From contig CALJEQ010000043.1 in assembly GCA_938074565.1 (NCBI GenBank), positions 1 to 64,000 of the forward strand: 64,000 nt of DNA, given 5' to 3'. The translations under genes and the position numbers were made by a program. The notes under the pieces were generated by a model, which saw only the letters and a list, made by a program, of their open reading frames with translations, was not told where the DNA came from and made no database searches. The stretch is from an uncultured Alkaliphilus sp. Lineage in GTDB: Bacteria > Bacillota > Clostridia > Peptostreptococcales > Natronincolaceae. Of this stretch, positions 52,892-62,153 are shown one piece after another. The stretch's first letter is position 1, and every line of letters starts with the position of its first letter.

Positions 52892-54457
52892 TTACTGCCA
52901 ACCTATATTATATTTTTTTACTTTATTATTTAATGCTGTATGGGATATTCCTAGAGCCTTTGCAGTTTTTCTTAAACTCTTGTTTTTTACCAACTCTCTA
53001 ATGATAGTATCTTTTTCACAGTTTTCAACTATTTCTTTCAAACTCTGCACCTTATTAGTTTCTTCTTTACCATATTTAGATTGTCCATTATTAACATCAA
53101 AAAATAATTCATTGATGGTTAATATATTTCCACCACATAAGATCATAGCCCTCTCAATAACATTTTGTAATTCTCTAATATTCCCTGGCCATTGGTACTC
53201 TAATAGTTCATTAATGAAGGCAACTTCTGCCCCATTAATTTTTAACTTTAATTTTCTATTTAGTTTATCCATAATAAATTTTACCAGTACAGGTAAATCT
53301 TCCATTCTCTCCCTTAAAGGTGGTAGATAAATAGGAATGACATTTAACCTATAATATAAATCTTCTCTAAAGTTACCAGCCTTAATCATCTCTTCTAAAT
53401 TCTTATTGGTGGCAACAATAATTCTAACATCAATTTTTTCTTCTTTGCTACTTCCAATCCTTCTTACTACTCCCTCTTGTAAAACCCGTAAAAGCTTTGC
53501 TTGTAAAAGTATTGGAAGTTCTGCAATTTCGTCTAAAAAAAGAGTTCCTCCATCTGCTTCATGGAAAAGTCCTTGTTTCCCACTATTTATAGCTCCTGTA
53601 AAACTACCTTTTTCATATCCAAAAAGTTCACTTTCTATTAAACTACTGGGTAAAGCTCCACAGTTTACAACAACATAATTTTTATCTCTTCTTTCGCTTA
53701 GTTTATGTATGGCCTTTGCAAAAAGGTCTTTACCTGTTCCACTTTCTCCCCTCAATATAACAGTAGAATCATTTTTAGCTACGGTTTGAACTGTCTTTTT
53801 TAATCTTTCAAGCTGTAGGCTATTCCCTACCATTTCAGAAAAAGCTCCTTCTGTTGTATGGGTAACTATATTAGCTATTTCTACAGCTTTTTCAAAGTTA
53901 CTAAAAGACACAACCATTCCAATTGTTTTATTATTATCATTTTTCAAAGGTCTTCCTGTAGCTAAATAATGAGTTTTCACTAAGTCTTGTTTAACGGTTA
54001 CTTCAATATTATTAAACATTTCACCACTTAACATCAACTCATAAAAGACACCACTTTTTGATATAAAATCAAATATGTTTTTAGATTTAATCAATTCTTT
54101 TTTACATCCAAAAATGATTTCACTACTACTATTAATCATCTCTATTTCTAAATTTTTATTTACGGCAACTAATCCATCATCCACTGAATTGATAATGGTG
54201 ACTAATTTTCTTTTGTCTTTTTCAAAATCTAATAATTCTATATCATTAATTGCAGAAACACCGTTAATTTTATGGAATTTACTAATTAGCTCATCCTTCT
54301 TAATTTCACTAATATTTTTAATTTTAATATTTATTTTTCCCGGAAAGACTTCTACAGATATTAAATTAATTTTTTCTTCATATACCTTTTCCAAAACTTC
54401 AAAGGTTATTCCCATTCTATCTTTTGTAATAATCTCTAACCTTATATGATTTCTCAT
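52892..54457 (-). CDS. sigma-54-dependent activator with ACT and PAS domains
   Basis: A 521-residue enhancer-binding protein. The ACT-like domain (about 1-80) has IRLEIITKDRMGITFEVLEK, followed by a PAS domain (about 90-190) with SVDDGLVAVNKNLEIEMINS. The AAA+ domain (about 210-440) has GESGTGKDLFAKAIH (Walker A), GSFTGA (the GAFTGA loop that contacts sigma-54), ADGGTLFLDEIAELP (Walker B) and ELQNVIERAMILCGG. The C-terminal Fis-type helix-turn-helix is LRKTAKALGISHTALNNKV. The layout recalls TyrR. The ATG at 54457 is preferred; an ATG at 54466 abuts AAGG. Probable ligand: an amino acid, perhaps methionine; inference. Confidence 0.9.
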   Translation of the reverse strand: MRNHIRLEIITKDRMGITFEVLEKVYEEKINLISVEVFPGKINIKIKNISEIKKDELISKFHKINGVSAINDIELLDFEKDKRKLVTIINSVDDGLVAVNKNLEIEMINSSSEIIFGCKKELIKSKNIFDFISKSGVFYELMLSGEMFNNIEVTVKQDLVKTHYLATGRPLKNDNNKTIGMVVSFSNFEKAVEIANIVTHTTEGAFSEMVGNSLQLERLKKTVQTVAKNDSTVILRGESGTGKDLFAKAIHKLSERRDKNYVVVNCGALPSSLIESELFGYEKGSFTGAINSGKQGLFHEADGGTLFLDEIAELPILLQAKLLRVLQEGVVRRIGSSKEEKIDVRIIVATNKNLEEMIKAGNFREDLYYRLNVIPIYLPPLRERMEDLPVLVKFIMDKLNRKLKLKINGAEVAFINELLEYQWPGNIRELQNVIERAMILCGGNILTINELFFDVNNGQSKYGKEETNKVQSLKEIVENCEKDTIIRELVKNKSLRKTAKALGISHTALNNKVKKYNIGWQ

Positions 54458-54563
54458 ATGTATCATCCTTAAATGTCATATTTTATTCCTATTTAATTAT
54501 AGCATAAGATTAAATATCATTGATAATTAATCATTGCAAATGAAAGTTTTTCTAATTTATGTA

Positions 54564-54596
54564 TTGACTTTTTTTCAAAAAACATTATTATTTAAT
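54564..54596 (+). promoter_or_regulatory. candidate speE promoter
   Basis: TTGACT (54564-54569) is followed at about 17-18 bp by the AT-rich TTATTTAATATATA stretch, which holds a plausible -10. A transcript from it would start about 25 nt before the leader hairpin. The -10 is poor, so the position is approximate. Confidence 0.45.
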
Positions 54597-54623
54597 ATAT
54601 ATAAACATACAGTTTGCTTTTAT

Positions 54624-54654
54624 AAATCAAGAAGGCTTTTTTGCTTCTTGATTT
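54624..54654 (+). terminator. leader hairpin with T run upstream of speE
   Basis: AAATCAAGAAG(G)C pairs with GCTTCTTGATTT (about 11 bp, 7-nt loop of mostly T) and is followed by TTTACTG. It sits about 80 nt before the speE start and just after the likely promoter, and no plus-strand gene lies upstream. It may attenuate speE transcription. No polyamine riboswitch is known to me for this shape. Confidence 0.55.
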
Positions 54655-54732
54655 TTTACTGTTTAAATTACTAGTTTTATGGAATTACTAATACTACATA
54701 ACTACATTTATTATTATGGGAGGTTTTTTATT

Positions 54733-55587
54733 ATGGAACTTTGGTATACCGAGGAACAAACTGATAATGTACGCTTATCTTTAAAGGTTAAAAATCACTT
54801 ATTTTCTGATCAAAGTGATTTTCAAAAAGTTGACGTTTTTGATACCTATGAGTATGGAAAATTAATGACTTTAGATGGACTTGTAATGGTTACAGAAAAA
54901 GATGAATTTATCTACCACGATATGATTGTACATACTGCTATGGCAGTAAATCCTGAAATTAAAAATGTACTGGTTATTGGTGGTGGCGATGGCGGTACAG
55001 TTAGGGAATTAATGCGTTATAATCACATTATAAAGGCTGACATGGTGGAAATTGATAAAATGGTTTGTGATGTAGCAAAAGATTTCTTCCCCACTATTTC
55101 TACTGACTTGAATAACCCAAGAGTAAATTTATTATATGAAGATGGCGTTGCATTTATGAAGGGTAAAGAAAATGTATATGACTTAATCATCATTGACTCT
55201 ACTGACCCAGTAGGACCTGGCGAAGGTTTATTTACAACAGAGTTCTATACCGATTGTTTTAATGCTTTAACTGAAAACGGAATATTAGTAAATCAAAATG
55301 AGAGCCCAGTTTACGAGCAGTTTGCTAGAGAAGCAATTCGTGCCAATGCAAAGCTTAAGAAAATTTTTCCAGTTGTTGAAGTTTACTCAGCTTCAATTCC
55401 AACATATCCATCTGGTTTCTGGTTATTTGGTTTTGCTTCAAAGAAGTATCACCCAATTAATGACCTTAAAGCTGAAGCGTGGAATAACTTTGGTATTAAA
55501 ACCAAATATTACAATACTGAATTACATAAAGGAGCATTTGCTCTACCAACTTATGTAAAGGAGTACATTGCCAATGGAACTGTTTAA
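54733..55587 (+). CDS. speE: polyamine aminopropyltransferase (spermidine synthase)
   Basis: A 284-residue enzyme with MELWYTEEQTDNVRLSLKVK, MVTEKDEFIYHDMIVH and VLVIGGGDGGTVRELMRY (S-adenosyl-binding). YDLIIIDSTDPVGPGEGLF carries the catalytic DSTDP motif. It transfers an aminopropyl group from decarboxylated S-adenosylmethionine to putrescine or agmatine. The ATG at 54733 has GGAGG 9 nt upstream; the longer frame upstream is noncoding. speB follows with a 14-bp overlap, so the two are an operon. No speD is seen in the window. Confidence 0.94.
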   Translation: MELWYTEEQTDNVRLSLKVKNHLFSDQSDFQKVDVFDTYEYGKLMTLDGLVMVTEKDEFIYHDMIVHTAMAVNPEIKNVLVIGGGDGGTVRELMRYNHIIKADMVEIDKMVCDVAKDFFPTISTDLNNPRVNLLYEDGVAFMKGKENVYDLIIIDSTDPVGPGEGLFTTEFYTDCFNALTENGILVNQNESPVYEQFAREAIRANAKLKKIFPVVEVYSASIPTYPSGFWLFGFASKKYHPINDLKAEAWNNFGIKTKYYNTELHKGAFALPTYVKEYIANGTV

Positions 55588-56422
55588 TCAATATTTATTT
55601 ATTGGATGTGAAGCTACATTAGAAGAGTCAGACGTGGTACTGTTTGGTGCTCCCTATGATGGTACAAGCTCTTTTCGCCCTGGTTCAAGATTTGCTTCCA
55701 GCCGTATTAGAATAGATTCTTATGGGTTAGAAACCTACAGTCCTTATCTTGATAGGGATTTAGAAGACAAAAAAGTACATGATGCTGGTGACTTGAGTTT
55801 TTCTTTTGGAAATCGTGATCTTGTTCTTAAAACCATTAAAGAATTTAGTCAAGAAATTGTTCAAAAAGGTAAAAAACCTTTAATGATAGGTGGAGAACAC
55901 TTAGTTACCCTACCAACTGTTGAGGCACTATATGAGAAATATAAGGATTTAGTAGTAGTACATTTTGATGCCCATACTGATTTAAGAAATGACTATATGG
56001 GGGAGAAATTATCCCATGCTACAGTTATTAAAAACATTTGGGAATTTTTAGGTGACGGACGTATCTACCAGTTTGGTATTCGCTCTGGTCTAAAGGAAGA
56101 ATTCCAATGGGCTGATGAAGGTCACACACTTTTAAATAAGTTTGGTTATGACCGACTTGATGAAGCCATCGGAATGATTAAGGATAAACCTGTCTATGTA
56201 ACAATTGACTTAGACATCTTAGACCCTTCCATCTTCCCTGGAACAGGAACACCAGAACCAGGTGGTATTTCCTTCTCGGATATGATGCAAATTATTAATA
56301 AATTATCTTTATTAAATATCGTAGGAGCAGATGTTGTGGAATTGTCCCCCGACTATGATCCAACTGGGGTTTCTACAGCAGTGGCTTCTAAAATTATTCG
56401 TGAAGTAATGTTAATATTATAA
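55574..56422 (+). CDS. speB: agmatinase (SpeB)
   Basis: A 282-residue ureohydrolase. FGAPYDGTSSFRPGSRFA is at the N-terminus; IGGEHLVTLPTVEALYEKYK, VVVHFDAHTDLRNDYMG and VYVTIDLDILDPSIFPGTGT carry the His and Asp ligands of the dinuclear manganese site. It hydrolyses agmatine to putrescine and urea (or acts on an aminopropyl-agmatine). The ATG at 55574 has AAGGAG 10 nt upstream and lies inside the end of speE. The operon ends at a perfect hairpin. Confidence 0.93.
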   Translation: MELFNQYLFIGCEATLEESDVVLFGAPYDGTSSFRPGSRFASSRIRIDSYGLETYSPYLDRDLEDKKVHDAGDLSFSFGNRDLVLKTIKEFSQEIVQKGKKPLMIGGEHLVTLPTVEALYEKYKDLVVVHFDAHTDLRNDYMGEKLSHATVIKNIWEFLGDGRIYQFGIRSGLKEEFQWADEGHTLLNKFGYDRLDEAIGMIKDKPVYVTIDLDILDPSIFPGTGTPEPGGISFSDMMQIINKLSLLNIVGADVVELSPDYDPTGVSTAVASKIIREVMLIL

Positions 56423-56441
56423 AAAAGTTCTCTATTTAATA

Positions 56442-56474
56442 AAAGGCATGATTTCTAATAGAAATCATGCCTTT
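56442..56474. terminator. perfect 15-bp bidirectional hairpin
   Basis: AAAGGCATGATTTCT and AGAAATCATGCCTTT pair perfectly around a 3-nt loop, between convergent speB and the NRPS gene. Confidence 0.85.
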
Positions 56475-56478
56475 ACAT

Positions 56479-59400
56479 TTACCCAATACCCTCTAATATT
56501 TCCTTCACAATTTTAGCATTTTCAGCTAAACTTTCTTCATGTAACATTTTATTATGGGGGCCTTTACCCTTATAGATAATAACTTTTCCACTGGTGGCTG
56601 GCTGCCAAGAGGTCAGTTCAGTGAAATTAGTTCCTTCCACCTTAATAATATGAATATTTGCATCAATGCATCCATCATTTAAATATTTTTTTACAGTATT
56701 AATTACAATTTGACCATTATAGTATGCCTTATTAACAATTTCTGTAGTATCAACCCCCATACTCTCTAAACCCTCTTGACGATTGATATAAGAACTGGCA
56801 ATTTCTTCAAAGTTTTTCTTATTCTCCTCTGATTCCAATTGGGCTACTGCATCATCAGAATTAATCCTTAAAGCATCCAACATAATAATATCAGATACCG
56901 TATACCCTCTCCTATTAAGAACCTTTGCAGTCTCAAAAGCTAAATTACCTCCAACAGAGTAACCTAATAATACAAAAGGTCCTTCTTTTTGAACTTCCAA
57001 AATATAATCTACATACCTTTCAAGTATACTTTCATCCTCCATAATATCAAAACCAAATAAAGAATGAGTATTTATATGCTTGGCTAAGTTAAAGTAGAAT
57101 GTAGCATATCCTGGATAGGGTGGCAGTGCAAAAACATTCTTCTCCCTCTTCATATTCATTAATAGTAGGGGTTGTTCATTAAGGGGTTTTAAAATGTAGC
57201 GTTGAAGGTTAATTCTTTCAGCAATTTCTTGTATTGTAGGCATTTTAAACAACACCATTAAAGGTATTTCCACATTAAATTCCTTTTGAATTTTGGATGA
57301 TAACATTGTGGCATTTATGGAATGTCCCCCTAGTTCAAAAAAGTTATCATGTATACCTATTTTTTCAACGCCTAAAATTTCTTGCCACATTTCCACCAAT
57401 TTTCTTTCTAAATCGTTTCTCGGTGGCTTATATTCTGCCTTCATTAATGTATTATCATCGGGGGCTGGTAGTTCTCTTCTATTTAATTTTCCGTTTTTAG
57501 TTAACGGCATTTTTTCTAAGTAAATGATATGGGAAGGAAGCATATATTCTGGTAATACTTTAGATAAATGTTGCCTTACCTCTGCAACTGTTAAAGCCCT
57601 ATTTCCAGAAATATAGGCACATAGATAGCTGTTGCCTCCTAAATCTTTTCTCTCCATTACTACTGCTTCTCCTATACCCTCATATTTCAAAAGACTATTT
57701 TCAATTTCCCCCAGCTCTATACGGTAACCCCTTATCTTTACTTGATGATCTATTCTACCTATATACTCGATGTCACCATTCATTAGCCATCTTCCTAAAT
57801 CTCCTGTTTTATATATCTTTTCTCCAGTAACAAAAGGATTGTCCACAAATTTCTCGGCTGTTAGTTCTGGGTTGTTGAGATAACCCCTTGCCAATCCTTC
57901 TCCCCCTATACATATCTCACCTACCACACCAACTGGTTGTAATTTGTTATTTTCATTTAGTATATATATTTGCGTATTAGATAGTGGCCTACCAATGGTT
58001 ATGTCTTCATCTGTTATCTTAGACAAAGTTGCGTAAACAGTTGTTTCTGTAGGCCCATAACCATTATATATATTAGCTTTAGTTTTTTCTCTTATTTCTT
58101 TATATAGAGTTTTTGGTAAAACTTCTCCACCTAAAATTATTTCTTTTAAATTACTTAAGACTTTAAAATCACCATCATCCGTCATTAACAGCTTCATTCT
58201 GGAAGGGGTTGCCTGCAAAATATCTACTTTTTCAGACTCCATAAGTTTTTTTAATGCTTTAGGGTTAATTTGCTGGCTTTTTGAAGCAATAACCACCCTT
58301 AAGCCATTTAAAAGAGGTAATACTGTTTCTAACACAAAAATATCAAAGGACATGGTGGTTAATGCTAATATGCTTTTACTATTTAAAAATGGTATACTGG
58401 CCATCATAACATGTACAAAATTAACAACAGACCTATGCTCCAACATTACACCTTTAGGTTTACCTGTACTTCCTGATGTATATAAAACGTAGGCAAGGTC
58501 ATTTAAACCATTAATATTTTCTAGGTTATACCCATAGCCCTTATAATTCTCTTTATTATCTAGAGCTATAATTTTTCCTTTAAACTTAACTTTTTTCTCC
58601 ACCAATGATTGTACCAACAATAATTCTGCTCCACTGTCCTTTAACATATAGTTTATTCTATCGGTGGGATAATCTGGATCAATAGGAAGATAACTACCAC
58701 CAGCTTTTATAATAGCCATAATACCCATTAGCATTTCTAAAGAGGGCTCCACCATAATACCAACAACAGTATTAGGCTTTACATTATTTTTCCTTAGTAA
58801 AACCGCCAGTTGATTAGATTTTTTATTTAATTCCCTATAGGTAAACTGCTGATTTTCAAAAACCACCGCAACTTCTTCTGGGGTTGTTTCTACTTGTTCT
58901 TCAAAAATTTGTTGAAGTGTTTTTTTTGTATCGTAATCTAGTTTTCTATTATTAAATGTATTTAGTAAATAATGTCTTTCTTTATCTGCTAAAATATCAA
59001 CTTCCATTAACTTAATATCTACTTTATCAACTATCACATTTAATATATTAATGAAGTGACCAACAAACCCTTCAATGGTTTCCCTTTTAAATATTTTAGT
59101 CGAATACTCCATTATCAGTTGTATACCCTCTTCCCTTTCCATTGCCGACAATGTCATATCCATTTTTGATATTTTTTTATCTATTTCAAAAGGTTTTATG
59201 CATAATCCATTTAATTGTTGACTGGAGATGTCTATATTTTGCATAATAAACATTACATCAAATAAAGGGTTTCTGCTAATATCTCTAGTAAGATTTAAGT
59301 TTTTAATTAATTCTTCAAATTGAAAATCTTGATTTTCATAAGCATTTAGAGCATTTATCTTAACTTCTTCTAAAAATTCTTCAAAGATTTTTTCTCCTTT

Positions 59401-62124
59401 AGGATAATTCCTCATGGCTAAAGTATTTACAAACATACCCATAATATTATTTAAATCTCCATGGGATCTACCTGCTATGGGACTTCCCACCACAATATCC
59501 TCTTGAGAGCTATATTTTGATAACAACACATTAAAGGCTGCCAACATAAGCATATACAACGTTACCTCTTTTTCTTTACAAATAGCCTTTAAATTTGATG
59601 TTAACTTTTCATCCACCCATAAGCTAAACCTTTCCCCTTCAAAACTTTGGATAGTTGGTCTTGGGTAGTCTCCAATTAAATTTAATACTGGAATTTCATC
59701 ATTAAATTGCTTTAGCCAGTATTCTTTTTGTTGTTGCATCTTTTCCGATTGAAATAATTTCTGCTGCCAAACACTATAGTCTTTATATTGTACTTTTAAA
59801 GGTTTTATTTCTTTACCTGCATATAAACGTTGTAAATCTTTAATGAAAATCCCCAATGATGTGCCATCTGAAATAATATGGTGCATATCATATATTAATA
59901 AATGCTTTTCTGTTGTAATTGTCACCAACCCAACCCTAAAAAGGTATGGTTTGGTTAAGTCAAAGGGTTTAATAAAGTTATCTAATAATGTTTGTAAATT
60001 TTCCTCAGTTTCGTTAAAATATTCTAAATTAAACTCAACTTCCTTATGGACTATCTGTACAGGTTCACTATCAACAATTTCAAAGGAGGTTCTTAAAGAT
60101 TCGTGACGTTGAATTAATCTATTAAAAACTGCCTCTAATTTTTGTTTGTCTACCATCCCTTCCAACAAGACTGCCCCTGGCATATTATAGGCTATACTGC
60201 TTTTATTAAACTGTTGTAGAGTATATATCCTTCTTTGGGCGGATGATACTGGATAATACTCCCGTTCCCCTACTGATTCTATTGAATTACTAATACCTTT
60301 CTTCATACTCTGCAAACATGTAGCTATACCACTAATGGTTGGACTCTCAAAAATAACCCTTAAAGGAACTTCTATATTAAATACGTTATGGATTTTTGCT
60401 GTCATTGTTGTTGCCTTTAATGAATGTCCTCCCAACTGAAAGAAGTTGTCGTTAACTCCAATTTCCCTAACTGATAATATCTCCATCCATATATCCACCA
60501 ATTGTTTTTCTGTTTCATTGGTGGGTGGCATATACTCAACTGCTGTTACCCTATTTCCATCGGGCTGTGGCAATGCCCTTCTATCCACTTTTCCATTGGG
60601 GGTTAAGGGCATCTCATCTATTTGTACAATGTATGCAGGAATCATATATTCAGGTAACTCCATGGCTAAAAACTCCCTTATATCCTTTGGGTTAACTTCC
60701 ATTTCGCTTACAATATAACCGCATAAATATTTCTCTTGATTTTCATCATCAAAAGGCACAACAACTGCTTCTTTTACTAATGGATGGCTCAAAAGCCTAT
60801 TTTCTATTTCACCCAATTCTATTCTATGTCCCCTAATTTTTACTTGATGATCTATCCTTCCCATTATTTGCAGATCTCCAGATGGAAGAATTCGACCTGT
60901 ATCTCCTGTTTTATAGATAATATCATTGGCATTGTTACTAAAAGGATTTTTAATAAAGACTTCCTTCGTTAGTTCTTTATTGTTATAATAGCCCGAAGTA
61001 ATAAATGGAGTTCTAATATAGATTTCTCCAACACTTCCTGTTCCACAGCCTTTTAAATTACTATTTAAAACCATAACCTGTGCTCCATCTATTGGTTTCC
61101 CCACTGGAAGGGAGGTGTGGTTTATATCATCTTCTTTAATTCTATAAAAAACTTTTGCCAATGTGGTTTCCGTAGGACCATATAAATTTACCAACTGAAT
61201 TCTTTTTCCAAATAGACTAATAAACTTTTTAATATCATTTCCCCGTAGTAACTCCCCCGCTAATAAAACATATTTTAAATCTTTAAAATAATTAGCATCC
61301 TCCACATCCATCATCATGGATTTAAACAAAGTAGGTACAATATGAATCAATGAAATTTGATTTTCTTCAATCCATTGGGAAAGTTTTTTAGTATTCATTA
61401 CTATTTCTCTGTCTTCTGGTATACAGACTGTAGCCCCTGCACAAAGAGGAACAAAAGTGTCCCTTAAAAAAGGGTCAAATGAGGGGGATGTCAGCTGACT
61501 AACCCTAGAGTTTTCACATATACCAAACTCCTTTATTTCCCAATCAATAAAATGCATTAAACTTTTATTTCTTCCCATTATAGCCTTTGGTTTTCCAGTA
61601 GAACCAGAAGTAAAATAAATATAACCATTTTTATTGGACAGATGGGTATGGCTCATGGAACTACATTTATTGACTTCCCCTATGGTATAAATATTCAGAT
61701 TCTTATACTCCAGTCTATCAAATTCCCCTTCATCCAACACCACAATATGTATATCCGACTTATCCCCTTCAACAATTCTATTTAAATGATTCAACCATCG
61801 GGATTCAGTGATAATCCAGTTAGCCTCTATCTCCTCTAACATTAACCTAATTCTCTTGTCTGGATAGTTAGGGTCAATGGGTGCAAAAACCGAACCACAT
61901 TTAAGTACCCCTAACATCGCCTCTACTAATTCAATACTATTTTCAAATAAAACTGGTATATTTTTAATTTCTTGAAATTTAGACTGTAGAAAATTAGCTA
62001 TTTTATTTGATTTCTCTTCTAATTCTTCATAGGTTCTTTGTTTAATACCTTTTTCAATAGCAACTTTATTAGGTAATTTTAAAACCATCTTAGTTATTTG
62101 CCTATGTACACCTTCTAATTCCAC
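56479..62124 (-). CDS. non-ribosomal peptide synthetase, A-PCP-C-A-PCP-TE
   Basis: A 1,881-residue synthetase. Order: adenylation 1 (about 10-500; YFTSGSTGKPKAIMGRN, NLYGPTETT, YKTGDTGRILPSGDLQIMGR, NGKVDRRALP), carrier 1 (NFFQLGGHSLKATTM), condensation (about 615-1045; HHIISDG), adenylation 2 (about 1070-1580; LYTSGSTGKPKGVMLEHRS, NGYGPTETT, NGKLNRREL), carrier 2 (NFFELGGHSINATML), thioesterase (LLGYSVGGNLAFE with catalytic serine, GPHNKML near the end). It lacks an N-terminal condensation domain; the upstream gene ends in one. The terminal TE suggests this is the last enzyme of the line. The start is GTG at 62124 behind GGGGGAG. There is no epimerase domain. Product unknown. Confidence 0.93.
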   Translation of the reverse strand: MELEGVHRQITKMVLKLPNKVAIEKGIKQRTYEELEEKSNKIANFLQSKFQEIKNIPVLFENSIELVEAMLGVLKCGSVFAPIDPNYPDKRIRLMLEEIEANWIITESRWLNHLNRIVEGDKSDIHIVVLDEGEFDRLEYKNLNIYTIGEVNKCSSMSHTHLSNKNGYIYFTSGSTGKPKAIMGRNKSLMHFIDWEIKEFGICENSRVSQLTSPSFDPFLRDTFVPLCAGATVCIPEDREIVMNTKKLSQWIEENQISLIHIVPTLFKSMMMDVEDANYFKDLKYVLLAGELLRGNDIKKFISLFGKRIQLVNLYGPTETTLAKVFYRIKEDDINHTSLPVGKPIDGAQVMVLNSNLKGCGTGSVGEIYIRTPFITSGYYNNKELTKEVFIKNPFSNNANDIIYKTGDTGRILPSGDLQIMGRIDHQVKIRGHRIELGEIENRLLSHPLVKEAVVVPFDDENQEKYLCGYIVSEMEVNPKDIREFLAMELPEYMIPAYIVQIDEMPLTPNGKVDRRALPQPDGNRVTAVEYMPPTNETEKQLVDIWMEILSVREIGVNDNFFQLGGHSLKATTMTAKIHNVFNIEVPLRVIFESPTISGIATCLQSMKKGISNSIESVGEREYYPVSSAQRRIYTLQQFNKSSIAYNMPGAVLLEGMVDKQKLEAVFNRLIQRHESLRTSFEIVDSEPVQIVHKEVEFNLEYFNETEENLQTLLDNFIKPFDLTKPYLFRVGLVTITTEKHLLIYDMHHIISDGTSLGIFIKDLQRLYAGKEIKPLKVQYKDYSVWQQKLFQSEKMQQQKEYWLKQFNDEIPVLNLIGDYPRPTIQSFEGERFSLWVDEKLTSNLKAICKEKEVTLYMLMLAAFNVLLSKYSSQEDIVVGSPIAGRSHGDLNNIMGMFVNTLAMRNYPKGEKIFEEFLEEVKINALNAYENQDFQFEELIKNLNLTRDISRNPLFDVMFIMQNIDISSQQLNGLCIKPFEIDKKISKMDMTLSAMEREEGIQLIMEYSTKIFKRETIEGFVGHFINILNVIVDKVDIKLMEVDILADKERHYLLNTFNNRKLDYDTKKTLQQIFEEQVETTPEEVAVVFENQQFTYRELNKKSNQLAVLLRKNNVKPNTVVGIMVEPSLEMLMGIMAIIKAGGSYLPIDPDYPTDRINYMLKDSGAELLLVQSLVEKKVKFKGKIIALDNKENYKGYGYNLENINGLNDLAYVLYTSGSTGKPKGVMLEHRSVVNFVHVMMASIPFLNSKSILALTTMSFDIFVLETVLPLLNGLRVVIASKSQQINPKALKKLMESEKVDILQATPSRMKLLMTDDGDFKVLSNLKEIILGGEVLPKTLYKEIREKTKANIYNGYGPTETTVYATLSKITDEDITIGRPLSNTQIYILNENNKLQPVGVVGEICIGGEGLARGYLNNPELTAEKFVDNPFVTGEKIYKTGDLGRWLMNGDIEYIGRIDHQVKIRGYRIELGEIENSLLKYEGIGEAVVMERKDLGGNSYLCAYISGNRALTVAEVRQHLSKVLPEYMLPSHIIYLEKMPLTKNGKLNRRELPAPDDNTLMKAEYKPPRNDLERKLVEMWQEILGVEKIGIHDNFFELGGHSINATMLSSKIQKEFNVEIPLMVLFKMPTIQEIAERINLQRYILKPLNEQPLLLMNMKREKNVFALPPYPGYATFYFNLAKHINTHSLFGFDIMEDESILERYVDYILEVQKEGPFVLLGYSVGGNLAFETAKVLNRRGYTVSDIIMLDALRINSDDAVAQLESEENKKNFEEIASSYINRQEGLESMGVDTTEIVNKAYYNGQIVINTVKKYLNDGCIDANIHIIKVEGTNFTELTSWQPATSGKVIIYKGKGPHNKMLHEESLAENAKIVKEILEGIG

Positions 62125-62153
62125 AATTACTCCCCCTGTATATTAAACTATTG

